A stretch of 64,000 bases of DNA. Origin: Kalaharituber pfeilii (Eukaryota > Ascomycota > Pezizomycetes > Pezizales > Pezizaceae). Shown here piece after piece: positions 8,438-19,340 of this stretch (positions within the stretch are counted from its first letter, which is position 1; every line of letters starts with the position of its first letter). Location: assembly GCA_015179045.1 (NCBI GenBank), contig WHUZ01000010.1, positions 930,001 to 994,000 of the forward strand, written 5' to 3'. Made by a program: the position numbers and the translations under genes. Under the pieces are notes generated by a model. The model saw only the letters and a program-made list of their open reading frames with translations. It did not search any database and had not been told where the DNA came from.

Positions 8438-9874
8438 ATGCCACCAGTACAAAAGAATGTAAATGCGAATGCAGGGAATATTGCCGTCCCCGGTCCCTCC
8501 AGAGCCGGTATGAAAGCGCCAACGGTATTCACATCCGCCGAAACACTGGCAACAGCAAGAGGTTCCAGAGAGGCTGTAGTAGACCCAGAAGCTATTATTC
8601 CTCCATTACCGGTTCTGGGTAGTATCGAGTATACCAATATTGGCGCTCCACTTGGCGAAGGCGAAGACGAGGAGGAGGAAGAGGAAGAGGAGGAAGAGGA
8701 GGAAGAGGAGGAAGAGGAGGAGGAAGAGGAAGAGGAGGAAGAGGAGGAAGAGGAGGTGGAGGAAGAGGTGGAAGAGGTGGAGGTGGAGGAAGAGGAGGAG
8801 AACCAAGACCAGGAGCAAGCGGAGGACGATGATTCTTCCCGTGACAGTATTCTGGTTTCGCATAGGCCTCTAGATAGAGGCACCAAGCGTCGCTCGAAGC
8901 CTAGGCCCACCTGGGCAATTTCAACCACAGCAAAAACACTGGTTCACAACCTCCGAGTAGCCTCGTGGAGGCGGAATCCGGACCTGCAAAATATGTATAT
9001 CAACAAGGCTTATTATGGAGGTGGGAAGGTGGAAGTTTTTGAGAATTGGGTCATGGATTTCACGACGGCGTGGGAGAGATATAAGGCCTGGAAGGGTGGC
9101 AAGGTGCCTCCCGGGAGTTCGGAAAAGTTCATAGCGGAGGAGGGAGCAGAAACAGGAACAATGGAGTGGCAGGAGGAGGAGGGATGGAATGAACTGATGA
9201 CCATGTGGACGTTAGTTGAGGGTTTCGTACTCTGGTTGAAATTGACTAATTCAATGAGTGTCGTTATGGATGTCGAGGATGAGGATAAGGTCGTCGCGTT
9301 ATTGAGGGTCATAGAAGAAATTTTCCTGACGATGTGGGAGATCTTGGATGATGTCCATTCGACTCATTATAATACGGAAACGAACCCGCGCCCTCTCAAG
9401 GTGCTAAAGAATCTGGGGCTGATTACAGGGCTGGTGCTTCTTTGGTCTAAGGAGCATTTTCACAGCTATGGCGACAATGGGGACTGTGAACCTCTCCGTT
9501 ATCTTCACTGGCTGTTGAAGAAGTGGGGGGTGTTAGTGCGGGGCTCGGTGGACACGGAGGTGCAGAAGTTGTTGAACAAGTATTGTGACTTCAGGGCGAG
9601 GGAATTGTCCATCTATGGTTCGTTCAAGCGGGAGGGGTTGAAGCTGGTGCTGGAGAAAAAGGAGAATGACGAGATTGAGTGGGAAAGAGTCGGGACGTGG
9701 GATTTAAGCTGTCCATGGGAGGGGGAGGATGGCTATTGTTCATGTTGTGAAGGAAAGGACGCAGAGAAAGGCCAACCGGGGAAAGGAATAAAGAAAAAGA
9801 GGGCGGAGTTCGAGAAGAAGTTTAGTCAATATAAATCTCGGCACGGTCACGGGGGAAAAATTGGTACGACCTAA
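8438..9874 (+). CDS. Acidic orphan protein, 478 aa
   Basis: A single open frame runs from ATG (8438) to TAA with no intron. An Ala/Pro-rich leader is followed by an almost pure Glu tract encoded by GAG/GAA codons (residues about 75-125), then a Glu/Asp/Gln stretch and a basic patch (RGTKRRSKPRP). A mostly helical C-terminal region of about 320 residues follows, rich in Trp and Leu (WVMDFTTAWERYKAWKGGKV, LVEGFVLWLKLTNSM, LRYLHWLLKKWGVLV). Near the end is a CSCC cluster and a Lys-rich tail. There is no signal peptide and no recognised domain. An open frame this long beside decayed sequence suggests a functional or recently functional gene. The function is unknown. Confidence 0.65.
   Translation: MPPVQKNVNANAGNIAVPGPSRAGMKAPTVFTSAETLATARGSREAVVDPEAIIPPLPVLGSIEYTNIGAPLGEGEDEEEEEEEEEEEEEEEEEEEEEEEEEEEEEVEEEVEEVEVEEEEENQDQEQAEDDDSSRDSILVSHRPLDRGTKRRSKPRPTWAISTTAKTLVHNLRVASWRRNPDLQNMYINKAYYGGGKVEVFENWVMDFTTAWERYKAWKGGKVPPGSSEKFIAEEGAETGTMEWQEEEGWNELMTMWTLVEGFVLWLKLTNSMSVVMDVEDEDKVVALLRVIEEIFLTMWEILDDVHSTHYNTETNPRPLKVLKNLGLITGLVLLWSKEHFHSYGDNGDCEPLRYLHWLLKKWGVLVRGSVDTEVQKLLNKYCDFRARELSIYGSFKREGLKLVLEKKENDEIEWERVGTWDLSCPWEGEDGYCSCCEGKDAEKGQPGKGIKKKRAEFEKKFSQYKSRHGHGGKIGTT
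8660..8810 (+). repeat. (GAG/GAA)n trinucleotide tract coding polyglutamate
   Basis: About 150 bp of GAGGAAGAG-type purine repeats lie in frame in the acidic orphan gene. A few GTG codons (Val) at the 3' end show drift. Length variation between strains is likely. Confidence 0.85.
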
Positions 9875-10496
9875 CGAGAAAGAGTCGTTCTGAGACAGCG
9901 CGGTATAGGTATAATAGCGACGAAGGGGTCTGGTGATCCAGAGGGGTATTTTTCTTTTGATATTGGGGGTTGATATTCGCAACTCTACTGTCGGTTGGAG
10001 TGTTCTCGTGCCCAGACTATTATTTTCGGCCTTCGGTTGGAGCTGTTCTCGTAGAGTTGGAGTGGTAATTGAAATAATGCGGGGCCTGCTATTGATAACA
10101 AAAATAAAAAATACAAAAAGAAAAAAGAAAAAAAGAAAGAACCCATCATTTCTATCCAAAATCTTAACCCCTTTCATTGTGTTAGCTATTCCCAACTACC
10201 TCTCACCACAGAGTAACTCTTATCTGCAACCAAAATACTCAATGGCCTTCTTGACGACGTGCCATGTTTCATCTCTTCCGCCTTTTTCTGACTCCCATCC
10301 TTGCTCCTTTTTTTTCTTTCAGTTCCTCCATCAATTTAGGCGTTCCCCCATATATTTTTCTATGGGTAGATAAAGGCGGTACTTGGGTGCACAAAGCTGT
10401 GGTCCCCGTATTGGAAATACTGCCATTTACGGAGCTAGAAGGGGTTGGCCCGTTCAGAAATTTGCATTCAAATCGTGAGTATATTTCTCAGGATGT
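9875..10496. other. Spacer with recurrent motif
   Basis: This contains one copy of the recurrent GTTCTCGTGCCCAGACTATT motif at about 10002 and an A-rich run near 10100-10140. No coding evidence. Confidence 0.4.
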
Positions 10497-11462
10497 TTGC
10501 TACATGAGGCTTTCGGTACAGCAGCCGTATTACATTTTTCGGTGATCGGTCATCGGGGAGGTACGCAATTCAGATTTCACGTTGACGAGACCACGAATGA
10601 GAAGGAAGGGAGGAAATGGACCACTTCAAATTCGGGAATGTCAAACCAAAATGCAGAGAAGAGACTAGGCATTACGTTTCAGACATTGGAACATCCAGCA
10701 ATTCCAGTTAAGGCAATGTTGGGGGAAATTGGCGGTAGGGTTGGACTTAGAGAGGATATCATCAAGCACGTTAAGGAAAAGATATACGATCACATACTGG
10801 ATTACATCCAGTTTGAAAGCTATCCTACTGAAGCCAGAGAAGACTTTACAGAAGCGAATGTTAACGACTTGGTTTCATACATAATATTGGTCCTATACTG
10901 TCGGAATTCAGAAAAAAGACGTGACGTGACGATACGTTTATGAAGAGAAGAAAGGCATTGTTGGCAAAGACCTTGCAACAGGCGGCAAGTTCGTTGTTGT
11001 AGACCTTGATCTATATTATCTATATTGAAAGGAATTTGTCGGAACCAAAAGAGAGAAGCAATGCTTGTTCAAAGTGACGGATATTCAAAGAGGTTAAGGT
11101 TGGTGCAGGGTTTATGTAGAAGCAGGGGTACACCCATGCAAGGAGCGTCACTAGACAGGGGTTATCAAATGTAAATATTTGAAGAGCTGGTTGCCTCGCC
11201 GACAGTAGGCTTTATTTCATCAAAGGATTTTGCTACAGAAGAGCTAGGAGAGCTTCAACCACACTCAAGCAGGGAGGCGTTTGTCAGAGTGATGACCAGT
11301 GGGCCTGTTGAGCAGCAGCTGGGTAATATTTGCTGGTGGGCTTTATGATTTGGGTAGAAAGGTCGATAAGCTGGATTCACGGATGGATGATTTAGAGACA
11401 CGGGTAGGTAGTTTGGAGAGTATGATAAGATTATTTGTAGAGGAAATGAGGACGCGGAATTA
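10497..11462 (+). pseudogene. Degenerate paralog of the PD-(D/E)XK-like family
   Basis: Around 10640-10890 the frame reads QTLEHPAIPVKAMLGEIGGR, KEKIYDHILDYIQFESYPTE and AREDFTEANVNDLV. This aligns with LEEVPVDEMLAEML, VYKGIVRYLLIEGSPTE and DPDFTESNINHLV of the intact gene at 15705-16605. The catalytic middle is unreadable. At 11349-11462 a coiled coil appears (LGRKVDKLDSRMDDLETRVG, LESMIRLFVEEMRTRN) ending in TAA. Several frames and stops intervene, so this is a pseudogene. Confidence 0.55.
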
Positions 11463-12644
11463 AGGTTGAGGTAAGGCGTTACGACGGTTCGAATGGAAAA
11501 TTTAATGAAGAGAGAGCTAATTTTGATTAAAGGAACACAGCAGGTTGAGTGTACCGGAGTGACGAAGAGGTGCGGTACTGAGTGATCATGTAGAGTAGCG
11601 GCAAGGTGAGTAGTTCCATTTATGGGAAGATTGTGTGGTCAGAGAACCGATAGTGATGGAAGTGTATTGAGCGATAGGGGCAGTGTGAAGAACCATAGGC
11701 ATCGAGGTGCTCTGAGTTTTATTACGGTTAATGGGTAGTGACGGCTAGCGTGAGCTATCAACAAGAAAATCAAATGCTTATTTTTATGGAGGTGGAGATA
11801 TTGATTTTGATCTTCTTCTGGCAATGATTTTGTTCTAATGAATGAATGGAATGTTTGTGGCGGGAGTGGGTTGGTGATGATTTAGGGATGTTTTCCGGGG
11901 TGTGGGCACTTCAAGTACCTATGTTGGATATTGTTTATGCGGTAGCGGATATTCTATCACAAGTGCTGTCGGATAGCGAATATCCAATCATGATATGGAT
12001 TAGTTTGAACTAATGATCCGCCGAGCAAAGCGAGTCAGGGAGGCGAAGCCCCTATGATCGAAGATAACGAGGGATCCTGGTGGAGGAGAATGCGGGAGCA
12101 GCGGTATTGGTGCCTTGGACTGTGGACCCAACTGCCAGCGTTTCAGGTGAGTTACGATACTGTACGTTCAAGACTAGGAGACGGTGTCTTTGTAGAATGT
12201 TTCTTAAGATGATTCCTCGAGCCCTTCGACCTCCATTGCAGTTTGCTCGGGAACTCATCAATGGGGGAATGGCAATCCGCAGTTTTACTGCTCCTCAAGT
12301 AAAGCTATTCGAACGGCGGTGTTTTTTAAGTAACTCACATACTTTGGGCCGCCTTTTGAATTCTGGTTCTTCGCAGGAGAAAAGTTGAGCAACCCCAGGC
12401 CTGATTGGTGCACAACAAAGTATTAAGCCAGTGATAAAAGAGGATGGATACAAGAGCACTCGAATTGTCGTCAAACCATCTTATCTAATTAGGCGATATC
12501 TTATCAGCAATAACGAAGTATGCTTAATGACGTCATGATACTGAGAGAGTGGTCCTGTTTTATGACCCTGAGGCTACCAGGCCGCTTTAAGTAACATTGT
12601 TTAACCCGAGCAATGCAGGGCTGTAACCGGCAACTGGTTAGTTG
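11463..12644. other. Gene-free stretch
   Basis: Two short open frames at 12052-12388 have no recognised motif. The stretch ends at the poly-T of the LINE. Nothing else is visible. Confidence 0.4.
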
Positions 12645-14950
12645 CCAATTTTTTTTTTTTTTTTTTAATATTATTGATCGCGTGCTGCCCTATGGGCTAT
12701 GGCGATGTTTAATTACATAGGAGATAAGAACCGAATTAACATGAACAAATAAAATGACGCGGTTAAGGAAAAAGGTATGCGTCTCCTCAGCGCTCAACCC
12801 ATCTGATCAGTTCCGCCAGCCGGTCCGCTTCGCCTTTGTTTCCTTCCGGGGGCCTTAGGAGCCCGGCCACTTTCTCTTCCAAACCCGACATCTGTCCCAG
12901 ATGTGTGCCGTTGTCTCTTCCTCCTCCCCGCACCATCTGAGTCTGGCCCATCTGCCTTGCCTATCCCGTATCGGTAGGCTCGTAAATCCTTGCCGCCTAG
13001 CAGTCCTGCAAGCGCCCCCCCGCTGTGACCGAGTCTCTGGAGGGGCTTGTAGTTCATTTCTAGTCGGTTTCTCTCTTCCGCCCTCTGTGTTTTTGCGATC
13101 TGGCGCATCCTGGGTTCCGTGGCGATCTCGTCCTGGTATTGTAGGAACACGCCGATCTTCGCCGCCTTGTCCGCCACTAGTTCCGCGTCGTTGACAGTTG
13201 CTCTGGTCCTGGTTCGCTCGAAAACCCTCGCTCCTGTCCTTCCTTCGATTCTGCTTCCGTCCGTGTATACGCTCGTCCAGCCTTCTTCTGCCTCTGCAAT
13301 GGATCTTTCCCATTCTTCCCTTTCTGAGTCTGCCGGAAGCGTTGGAAATATTGCTAGGGGAGGGGTCTCTGTGGTGTAGCAACCCCCTGGCGTACCGGTG
13401 GCACTCCTCCTCCTCTCTGAGGGCCTCACCTTCGAATCTTAAGGTCCTGGCCTCCACTCGTGTTCGCTCGCCTTCCGTGTAGGCCTGTATCGATTCTAGG
13501 TTTGCCAACCCTTCGACTATGTCCCTTCTCGTCCCTCAAGGGGCTCTGGTAATTGCTCTTGCCACTGTGTACTGCCATTTTTCCAGCTCTCTCATCCTGC
13601 CGGTCGCTTGTGCGTGTGCGTAGTCCATCCAAGCCCAGCATCCCCATGTTGCTGTAGTTCTCGCTATGAAGGTATATAGCTGTCTCCTGGCTGGTTCGAG
13701 CGTTGTGAGTCTTGACGCCACCGCTCATGCTGCTTTCCCCAGGCGAGCCTCCCCCTGTGGTGAGCATGGAATTTGAATTCCTAATCCACCAATCCCCCAG
13801 CAGTCCTCCTAGGCAGTAGTCCTTCCCCTTTACTCCGATGATCAGTGCCTCGCGTTTGGCCCGGTCGAGCTCGTAGCCCCCCTCTGCCGCCTCCCTAGTT
13901 AGAATTTCCTGGTGCTTCTTGATGTCCTTTCTAAGCTTTGGTAGAACTTGTTGGACAGGATGCAGTGGAAGTCGTCCACGATTCTTGATGCCCTTTCTAA
14001 GCTTTGGTAGAACTTGTTGGACAGGATGCAGTGGAAGTCGCCCACGAATGAAGGCTCTCTTATTCGCTTCCACCGTCGGTTTTATGCCCATCAAGAAAAG
14101 GACTGGGGATAATGGAGAGCCCTGTGGTGTCCCGTCTCATTCTTGCCGTTGCCCTTCTCTGTCCATCCCATGATACGTTAAAGGTTGAGGGTTGTAGGCA
14201 TCCATCCATGAAAGCCGCTAGGTTGTCGTCCACCCTTTGAATCTGTGCTACAAACTTTTCTCTTCTCAGGAAGTTGAACGCTGACTTGAGGTCGTCCCGG
14301 CTATGGCAACCCACTCGTCCTTGCCGAGCCGGCTTCTCACTTCCTTCAGGAGCTGTCGCTGTAGCACTTCTATCCTTCGGTGTGGTCTGCCCCCCAGCTG
14401 TTGGTCCTGGAAAAGTTCATCCTTCGTCTGCAGCAGGTCAACTACCACTTTTTGGCCTAGTTTGGCTACCGTGTTTAGAAGTATCAGTCGCCAGCTTCCG
14501 ATCTTGTGCCTATCAGTAAGCTGCCTACAGCTAGCCAGTTACTGTGGGCTTGCCTTTGTTGGAAATAATTAACTCCGAAATAGCCAAGAACGAACTAGGA
14601 CAAAAATGGACTCCTGTGGTGACAGTCCATAAATGGACAGTTGTGGATGATAGACCGGAAGGCAGAGGGCAGGAAAAGCGAGTAGAAAGCTGTTCGTCAA
14701 AAGGATGGAGATCTCGTCCATAGAATGTAGATAGATTGTTGAGCTCCCAAGTAACGGAGAGAGCGAATATACTTTCTTCCATATCTTTAGAGCCTTAGTC
14801 TCGTGCTGTAGAGGAGGAAAGTGGTCTTGTGGGAAGAAAGAGCAGGCAGCTGAGATGATCGTTTCTATGGATCTCCCTTCCTTCGACCTTGTAACGATGA
14901 TGATCTTCTGAGGCTCCCCCCATTTTCCCCTCAAGAAATACCCTTACCTT
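12645..14950 (-). mobile_element. Tad1-like non-LTR retrotransposon, decayed (family A)
   Basis: The minus-strand order is: an upstream ORF2 piece at about 14940-14570 (weak); RT start (SNKGKPTVTG, LILLNTVAKLG) at 14570-14440; ELFQDQQLGGRPHRRIEVLQ; DLKSAFNFLRREKFVAQIQR at about 14290; catalytic VDD near 13990; GYELDRAKREALIIG near 13860; RNase H with VYTDGSRIEG (13270) and AELVADKAAK; and an RVT zinc finger (CGEEEETTAHIWDRC, about 12900). The 3' end reads CATCGCCATAGCCCATAGGG plus a poly-A (T16 at about 12650). Frameshifts are frequent and ORF1 and the endonuclease are not seen, so it is 5'-truncated or eroded. It is the longest source for the family A stubs. Confidence 0.8.
13925..14047 (-). 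repeat. ~60-bp tandem duplication through the RT active site
   Basis: Two adjacent near-identical 60-bp units encode GDFHCILSNKFYQSLERASR and DDFHCILSNKFYQSLERTSR in one frame. One unit carries FVGD and the other IVDD at the position of the catalytic F/YxDD box. The duplication lies inside the LINE. Confidence 0.8.
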
Positions 14951-15704
14951 CCCGGTACTCCTTCCCTTTTTGGTAGTTACCTCCCCCTCCGGCCGTCACC
15001 CACCGTGGCACTTGAATGCCAAGATTCCCCAACAGTTCCAGGGTGAGTTCGCGACAGTGCCCAGTGCTTGCCTGCTGTCGGCTGTCGTGGCTTCTCGGGC
15101 TCAGCTCAGTTGTCAACCTGATGTGGGTGTAAGTAGATAGGTAGTGTGCACATACAAAAAATAGCCTACAACGCTGCGCAATTGGCTTGGGCCGGCAAAG
15201 TTAATCCAATAACACAGGTTATCTAATAATATGACAGGATGTAATATGATAGGGTTGACTGTATATCCTTGGTACGCTGACTTGTGACACTTTCATAACG
15301 GATTCATGATCCTCCCAATTCATGATGTCCATGCATAGCTCAATATTCAAGTGGCGAACTCGATAATCTCTAACCCAGCCCTTCTCCCAGGCCGCACGAC
15401 AAGAACCTCTTACCCTCACTTAAGATACCTCTTCGGGCTTAATCACCTAACGCATAAATCTCGTTGCATACCCTCATGATCACTACATCAGGGGACTCCG
15501 CCCGCCGACACCCCCATTTATTCATAGCTAAATTCACTACCGAAACAAGTAACCCAGCATTAAGAATTATCGCCATCAATTAAAAATGAACATTGAACAA
15601 GTATCCACACAGAAAAAAAATAAAATAAATAAAAACCACTGTAAAACCACCACTTCCTCCTCCACATACCTCAAGCCCCAACGCTATCACTACCCATGAT
15701 ACAC
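14951..15704. other. Gene-free stretch
   Basis: A short frame at 14931-15116 may be the 5' fringe of the LINE but has no motif. Nothing else is recognised up to the stop codon of the 15705 gene. Confidence 0.35.
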
Positions 15705-16605
15705 CTACCTGACAATCAAATCTTGACTCTTCTTACCTGCGTTGCACAGCGCGGCGTATATGCAATCAACCACCACCGAATTACTGCCCATCCATCTCTT
15801 CTTATGTCTACCTACTCTGCTAAAGAGTACTAACATCTCTTCGCTCAGCTGAAATGAATCACCATCGTACTTCAACATTTGCCAAATCTTCCCTGTGGTT
15901 ACAAAACCATATACTTCTCCACTTCCATTAATACCGTGCATATCCTTCATTGCAAGAACACACTGTTTGAAGGCCTGTCCCAGAGAAGATCGCTTCGCCT
16001 CCACTATGAGCATAAAATTTTCGCTTTCCAATTCAATCAAATCAACTATAGTAACAGATTCTTCCGCACCTCCTGTCTGATTCTCTTGAGAGACAATCTC
16101 TTTCTTGCTCCTTAGTTGCACACCTCGGCGCTTAGTCTTATGTGTGAAATATTCGAGAATCGGACTGACGATCGCATATACGAGATGATTGATATTTGAT
16201 TCCGTAAAGTCAGGGTCCGCTTCCGTGGGAGAACCTTCAAAGGGTTTTAGCTCTCAATAACAAAAGCTTGAACACAAGAATACCTTCAATGAGTAGATAA
16301 CGCACTATCCCCTTATATACCTCTTCTTTAACCACATGCAAGTTCAATGCAGCCTCAGAATCCGTTTTACCGGGGTCGGCCAATATTTCTTCTTTAACCA
16401 CATCCAAGTTCAATGCAGCCTCTGAGTCCATTTTACCAGCGTCGGCCAACATTTCGGCCAGCATTTCATCAACTGGAACCTCTTCAAGTGATCGGAGTCT
16501 AAAACCGAGTCTACTCTGGGCTTCGTCCATGGTCATGTTGCTATACGAGGTAACCCACTCCATTTTTCGCTTCCTGCTTTCCTGCGCGGTATTACTGTCA
16601 CCCAT
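15705..16605 (-). CDS. PD-(D/E)XK-like domain protein, 283 aa, intact
   Basis: Exon 1 is 16605-16284 (ATG GGT GAC). A 49-bp intron at 16283-16235 (GTATTC...TTGAAG) joins LLIEG to SPTEADPDFTESNINHL. Exon 2 runs 16234-15705. The N-terminal half is acidic and helical with a tandem 23-residue duplication (ADAGKMDSEAALNLDVVKEE / ADPGKTDSEAALNLHVVKEE). The C-terminal domain has VTIVDLIELESENFMLIVEA and EAKRSSLGQAFKQCVLAMKD. The E-x-K after a hydrophobic strand is what a PD-(D/E)XK nuclease-like core would show. GEVYGFVTTGKIWQMLKYDG follows. Fungal proteins of this pattern form large, lineage-expanded families, some attached to Crinkler-type heads. The role here is unknown. Two degenerate paralogs lie at 7249 and 10497. 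Confidence 0.65.
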
Positions 16606-17529
16606 GGCTTATTTAATTCTTCGGATTTAACCCTTGAGCCTACAAAAAAAAAATTGAGTCCTAACGTCAAAAACGGAAGGGAGTGGAGCGTAAGCGAAAC
16701 GTCCCGAGAGCGCCCCAGACTTTGAATAACGTAGCAAAACGGAGAGTGAGCGAAGTGACACCGAAGTAAAGTGAACTGAAGCTACGTAACGAGGTGGGAA
16801 TGCAATGCCAAGGTGCCGCATGGCTCTTGCCAAGGTCAAGGTGACAGACTGGTTAAACTACACAAAAAAGTGGCTCCAAATAAGCGTCCCAGAACGGCCC
16901 CCATTTATGCAACAAAATTCAGGAAGTACCTTTGTACCTAACTAAACAATCATTGGTGCGGTATGAGGTTGCACATAGCAGCGGATTCAGATGGTCAAGA
17001 GGAGAATCGGCATAAGAGATAGAAGACCATAGCATTATAAAAACGTCAGCCAGCATCATGACTACAGCTCAGGTTCCATACTTGAAGGATATGCAGCCTG
17101 TTGTTAGCTAACTTTGTACCAGGGTATTTGGCCGGTTTTTAAGGCAATTTATAGACAATGGTGCAAATGCATGAGAGGTCTTAATTCTATCACTCATAAG
17201 CATACCCAATTTACGCATGAAGCTTTCCAGTTTCTACCATCATTCAAGAGCTCATAGTCATCTGAATCTGAATCTGAATCAAGTAGCATAGACATAGCAT
17301 GAGTCTCGATGGTGTTCATGTCTACGTATTCGATTTTGGCCTTCTCTGAGATGTAGGGTATGGCGATATTACGGATGTGACAATCTGCAATGACGTGAGA
17401 GAAATCAGCTTCCTGGCTTAGTTGATTGGCATGGGTTACCTAACGCGACGTAACGTAACGCAAAGCTGATAACCACTAATATGGTATGTAGAGTACAGGT
17501 ACATGGGGGGCACTCCCTGCTTGGCTGAA
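16606..17529. other. Gene-free stretch
   Basis: There are GC/AC-repeat-like phrases such as GAGTGAGCGAAGTGACAC near 16745 and TAACGCGACGTAACGTAACG near 17442. No coding evidence. Confidence 0.35.
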
Positions 17530-17690
17530 GCATTTGCCAGTACGTACTCTAGGTTTGCTTTTGCAGACTTCTCAACAATCGGTTCATTGCCCAAACCCAG
17601 TTAAGACATGGGATTTGATGTCTGTTATCAGAAATGGTCTCTTTGTTTGAGCTGATTGACTTTGTAGAGGCCCTTTGGGGTGGTTCAATT

Positions 17691-18097
17691 ATTAGGTGGA
17701 TTTAGCAAGCAGTGCGGGAAGTGACTGCGACGCACTTGCGTTGCCTCACTTCTCAAAGTGTGGGCTAGACACCTCAAAACCACACCAATTCTATCTTCAC
17801 CATCCGAACTTTGATTGAAATTCTGAAAGTTGAGAACGATTCAGCTTGATCAATTTCACCGACAATCCAAAAGTGCGAGATTGTCTACTGAATCGCGTGG
17901 CTCTATAGAAGCTTTTGAAGTACGGACATCACCAACACCCGAATTGCAGGGGATTCTGACCAAGAAAATGGCGTTGAGGCGAGATCCCTGAGAATGATTG
18001 CTAAATCCCATTTTTCGAAAGTGAGGCCAAGGCCTCCGATATACGCCCAAGCCTCTTACTGCAAAACATCTTGCAGAGTTTGCTAAATCCACCTAAT
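17691..18097. mobile_element. MITE, ~407 bp, 23-bp terminal inverted repeats
   Basis: ATTAGGTGGATTTAGCAA opens the element and TTTGCTAAATCCACCTAAT closes it. The paralogous segment near 23430 reads through without it, which gives an empty-site comparison. The flanks are AATT on both sides, but the palindromic edge leaves the duplication length open (TA, TTA or AATT). There is no transposase frame. Confidence 0.75.
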
Positions 18098-18435
18098 AAT
18101 TAAATGTTACTGGAGTAAGTCATTCAAATATTTCACTACCAATGGGTTTGTTATTGATCAAATGCTGTCAGGGAACTCTCATCGTTGATGAATAGTCGTC
18201 AATTTACACTTCATCCATTCCGAGTCTATTGAACTGGTCGGTTCTAAGATTCTGCGTTTCAAGGTGTGCATGTCAAGGATACTGGCGTCAAGAAGAACAG
18301 GAGAGAGGCGAATATAAAACAGGACATGTTCCATTCAGGGTAGGTTCATTCAAGTTGAGAGTATGAAATCTCAATTAGTTGGCAATGTTCTGACAATTTG
18401 AAAGAGAGTCTGTCTAAAGGTTAAACATTCAAAAT

Positions 18436-18860
18436 TTGTCTACGGTCGTACACGATGGGGTTCCGGAGGTTAGACGGATGGACGAAGTGGCTTTGCTTTG
18501 TTTGTGGGAACAATACTCCGTACTTCTTGCAGGAAATCTTCTAGTTGTCTTCAATGCTAACGTGTTGTCGTGTTCTCGCAAAGCTCGTATATCTGGATAC
18601 AGAAATGAAGAAAGAGATGAGCTCTATGGTCAAAGCTGAAGCGGATGTGCTAAGGAATGAGATAAAAGACTTCAAGAGCGAAGTTCTATTAGAATTGCAG
18701 AAAATGGAGACGATGGTATTGATAACTATGGCTCGTTTCGAAGACGTCATTGGCGTTTTGTGGCGTTTTGTGGTCCGTTTGAGGTTGCCTTACAGAAGGA
18801 CGCCGTTGTTCAGGCAAGGTATCATACTATGGAGGACTCCGCAACGGGGGGTCTAAAGTG
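18436..18860 (+). pseudogene. Membrane-anchored coiled-coil protein remnant, copy 1
   Basis: VYLDTEMKKEMSSMVKAEAD, VLRNEIKDFKSEVLLELQKM and ETMVLITMARFEDVI form a clear heptad-rich stretch at 18590-18750. It is preceded by WLCFVCG..LLAGNLLVVFNANV, probably a degenerate membrane segment. The upstream exons are unclear. The same architecture appears in copy 2 and in the relic at 7730. Function unknown. Confidence 0.5.
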
Positions 18861-19119
18861 ATTCATTGATAATATGAAGTTATGTGTGGTTTATAGGCAA
18901 TTAATCAGTAGGTCTTCTTACAAAACTGTACAGATACGAGTTGCGTGGGCACAGTTAGGGGAGAGCTGATGCTGAGGTAGTGGTGCATGGTAACAGTGGC
19001 CTCCGGACACCTTGACAACCAACCTGGTGGTGCAACGACCACACAAAAAATTAATAACTCCACTTAATTAAAATGAAAAAGGTATCATGAGATAGCTACA
19101 TGACTGTTCTCGTGCCCAG

Positions 19120-19340
19120 ACTCTGCTACATGACGAATGAATGCATCGCGCATTTGTAATATTTCGTATACCACCCTTCTGCTTTTATTATAGCTCCATC
19201 ATCATCGCCTGTGAGTTCAAGTCTCCGGGCTAGTTTCCATTTCTTAATGTTTCTCTCTTTTAACCTCCTCTGTGCCTTTTTTGTAGACACATGAGGAATG
19301 ATGTTCTGCTGGAGTTTTCTGAGAGGCCTGCGGCGCCCTT
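19120..19340 (-). mobile_element. Tc1/mariner-like transposase scrap, copy 1
   Basis: This matches the transposase remnant at 24600-25010 nucleotide by nucleotide (TAGACACATGAGGAATGATG, TTCCATTTCTTAATG) but lacks the central part. Minus-strand reading gives RRAAGLSENSSRTSF and KGGIRNITNA-like ends. Identification rests on the better copy. Confidence 0.45.

Noticed and set aside
8263..8928. Poly-Ser frame on the minus strand opposite the acidic orphan
   Set aside because: Shadow of the GAG/GAA tract; the plus-strand frame is longer and has an ATG.
12901..13482. Plus-strand frames across the LINE
   Set aside because: Opposite strand encodes RNase H and zinc-finger motifs of the LINE.
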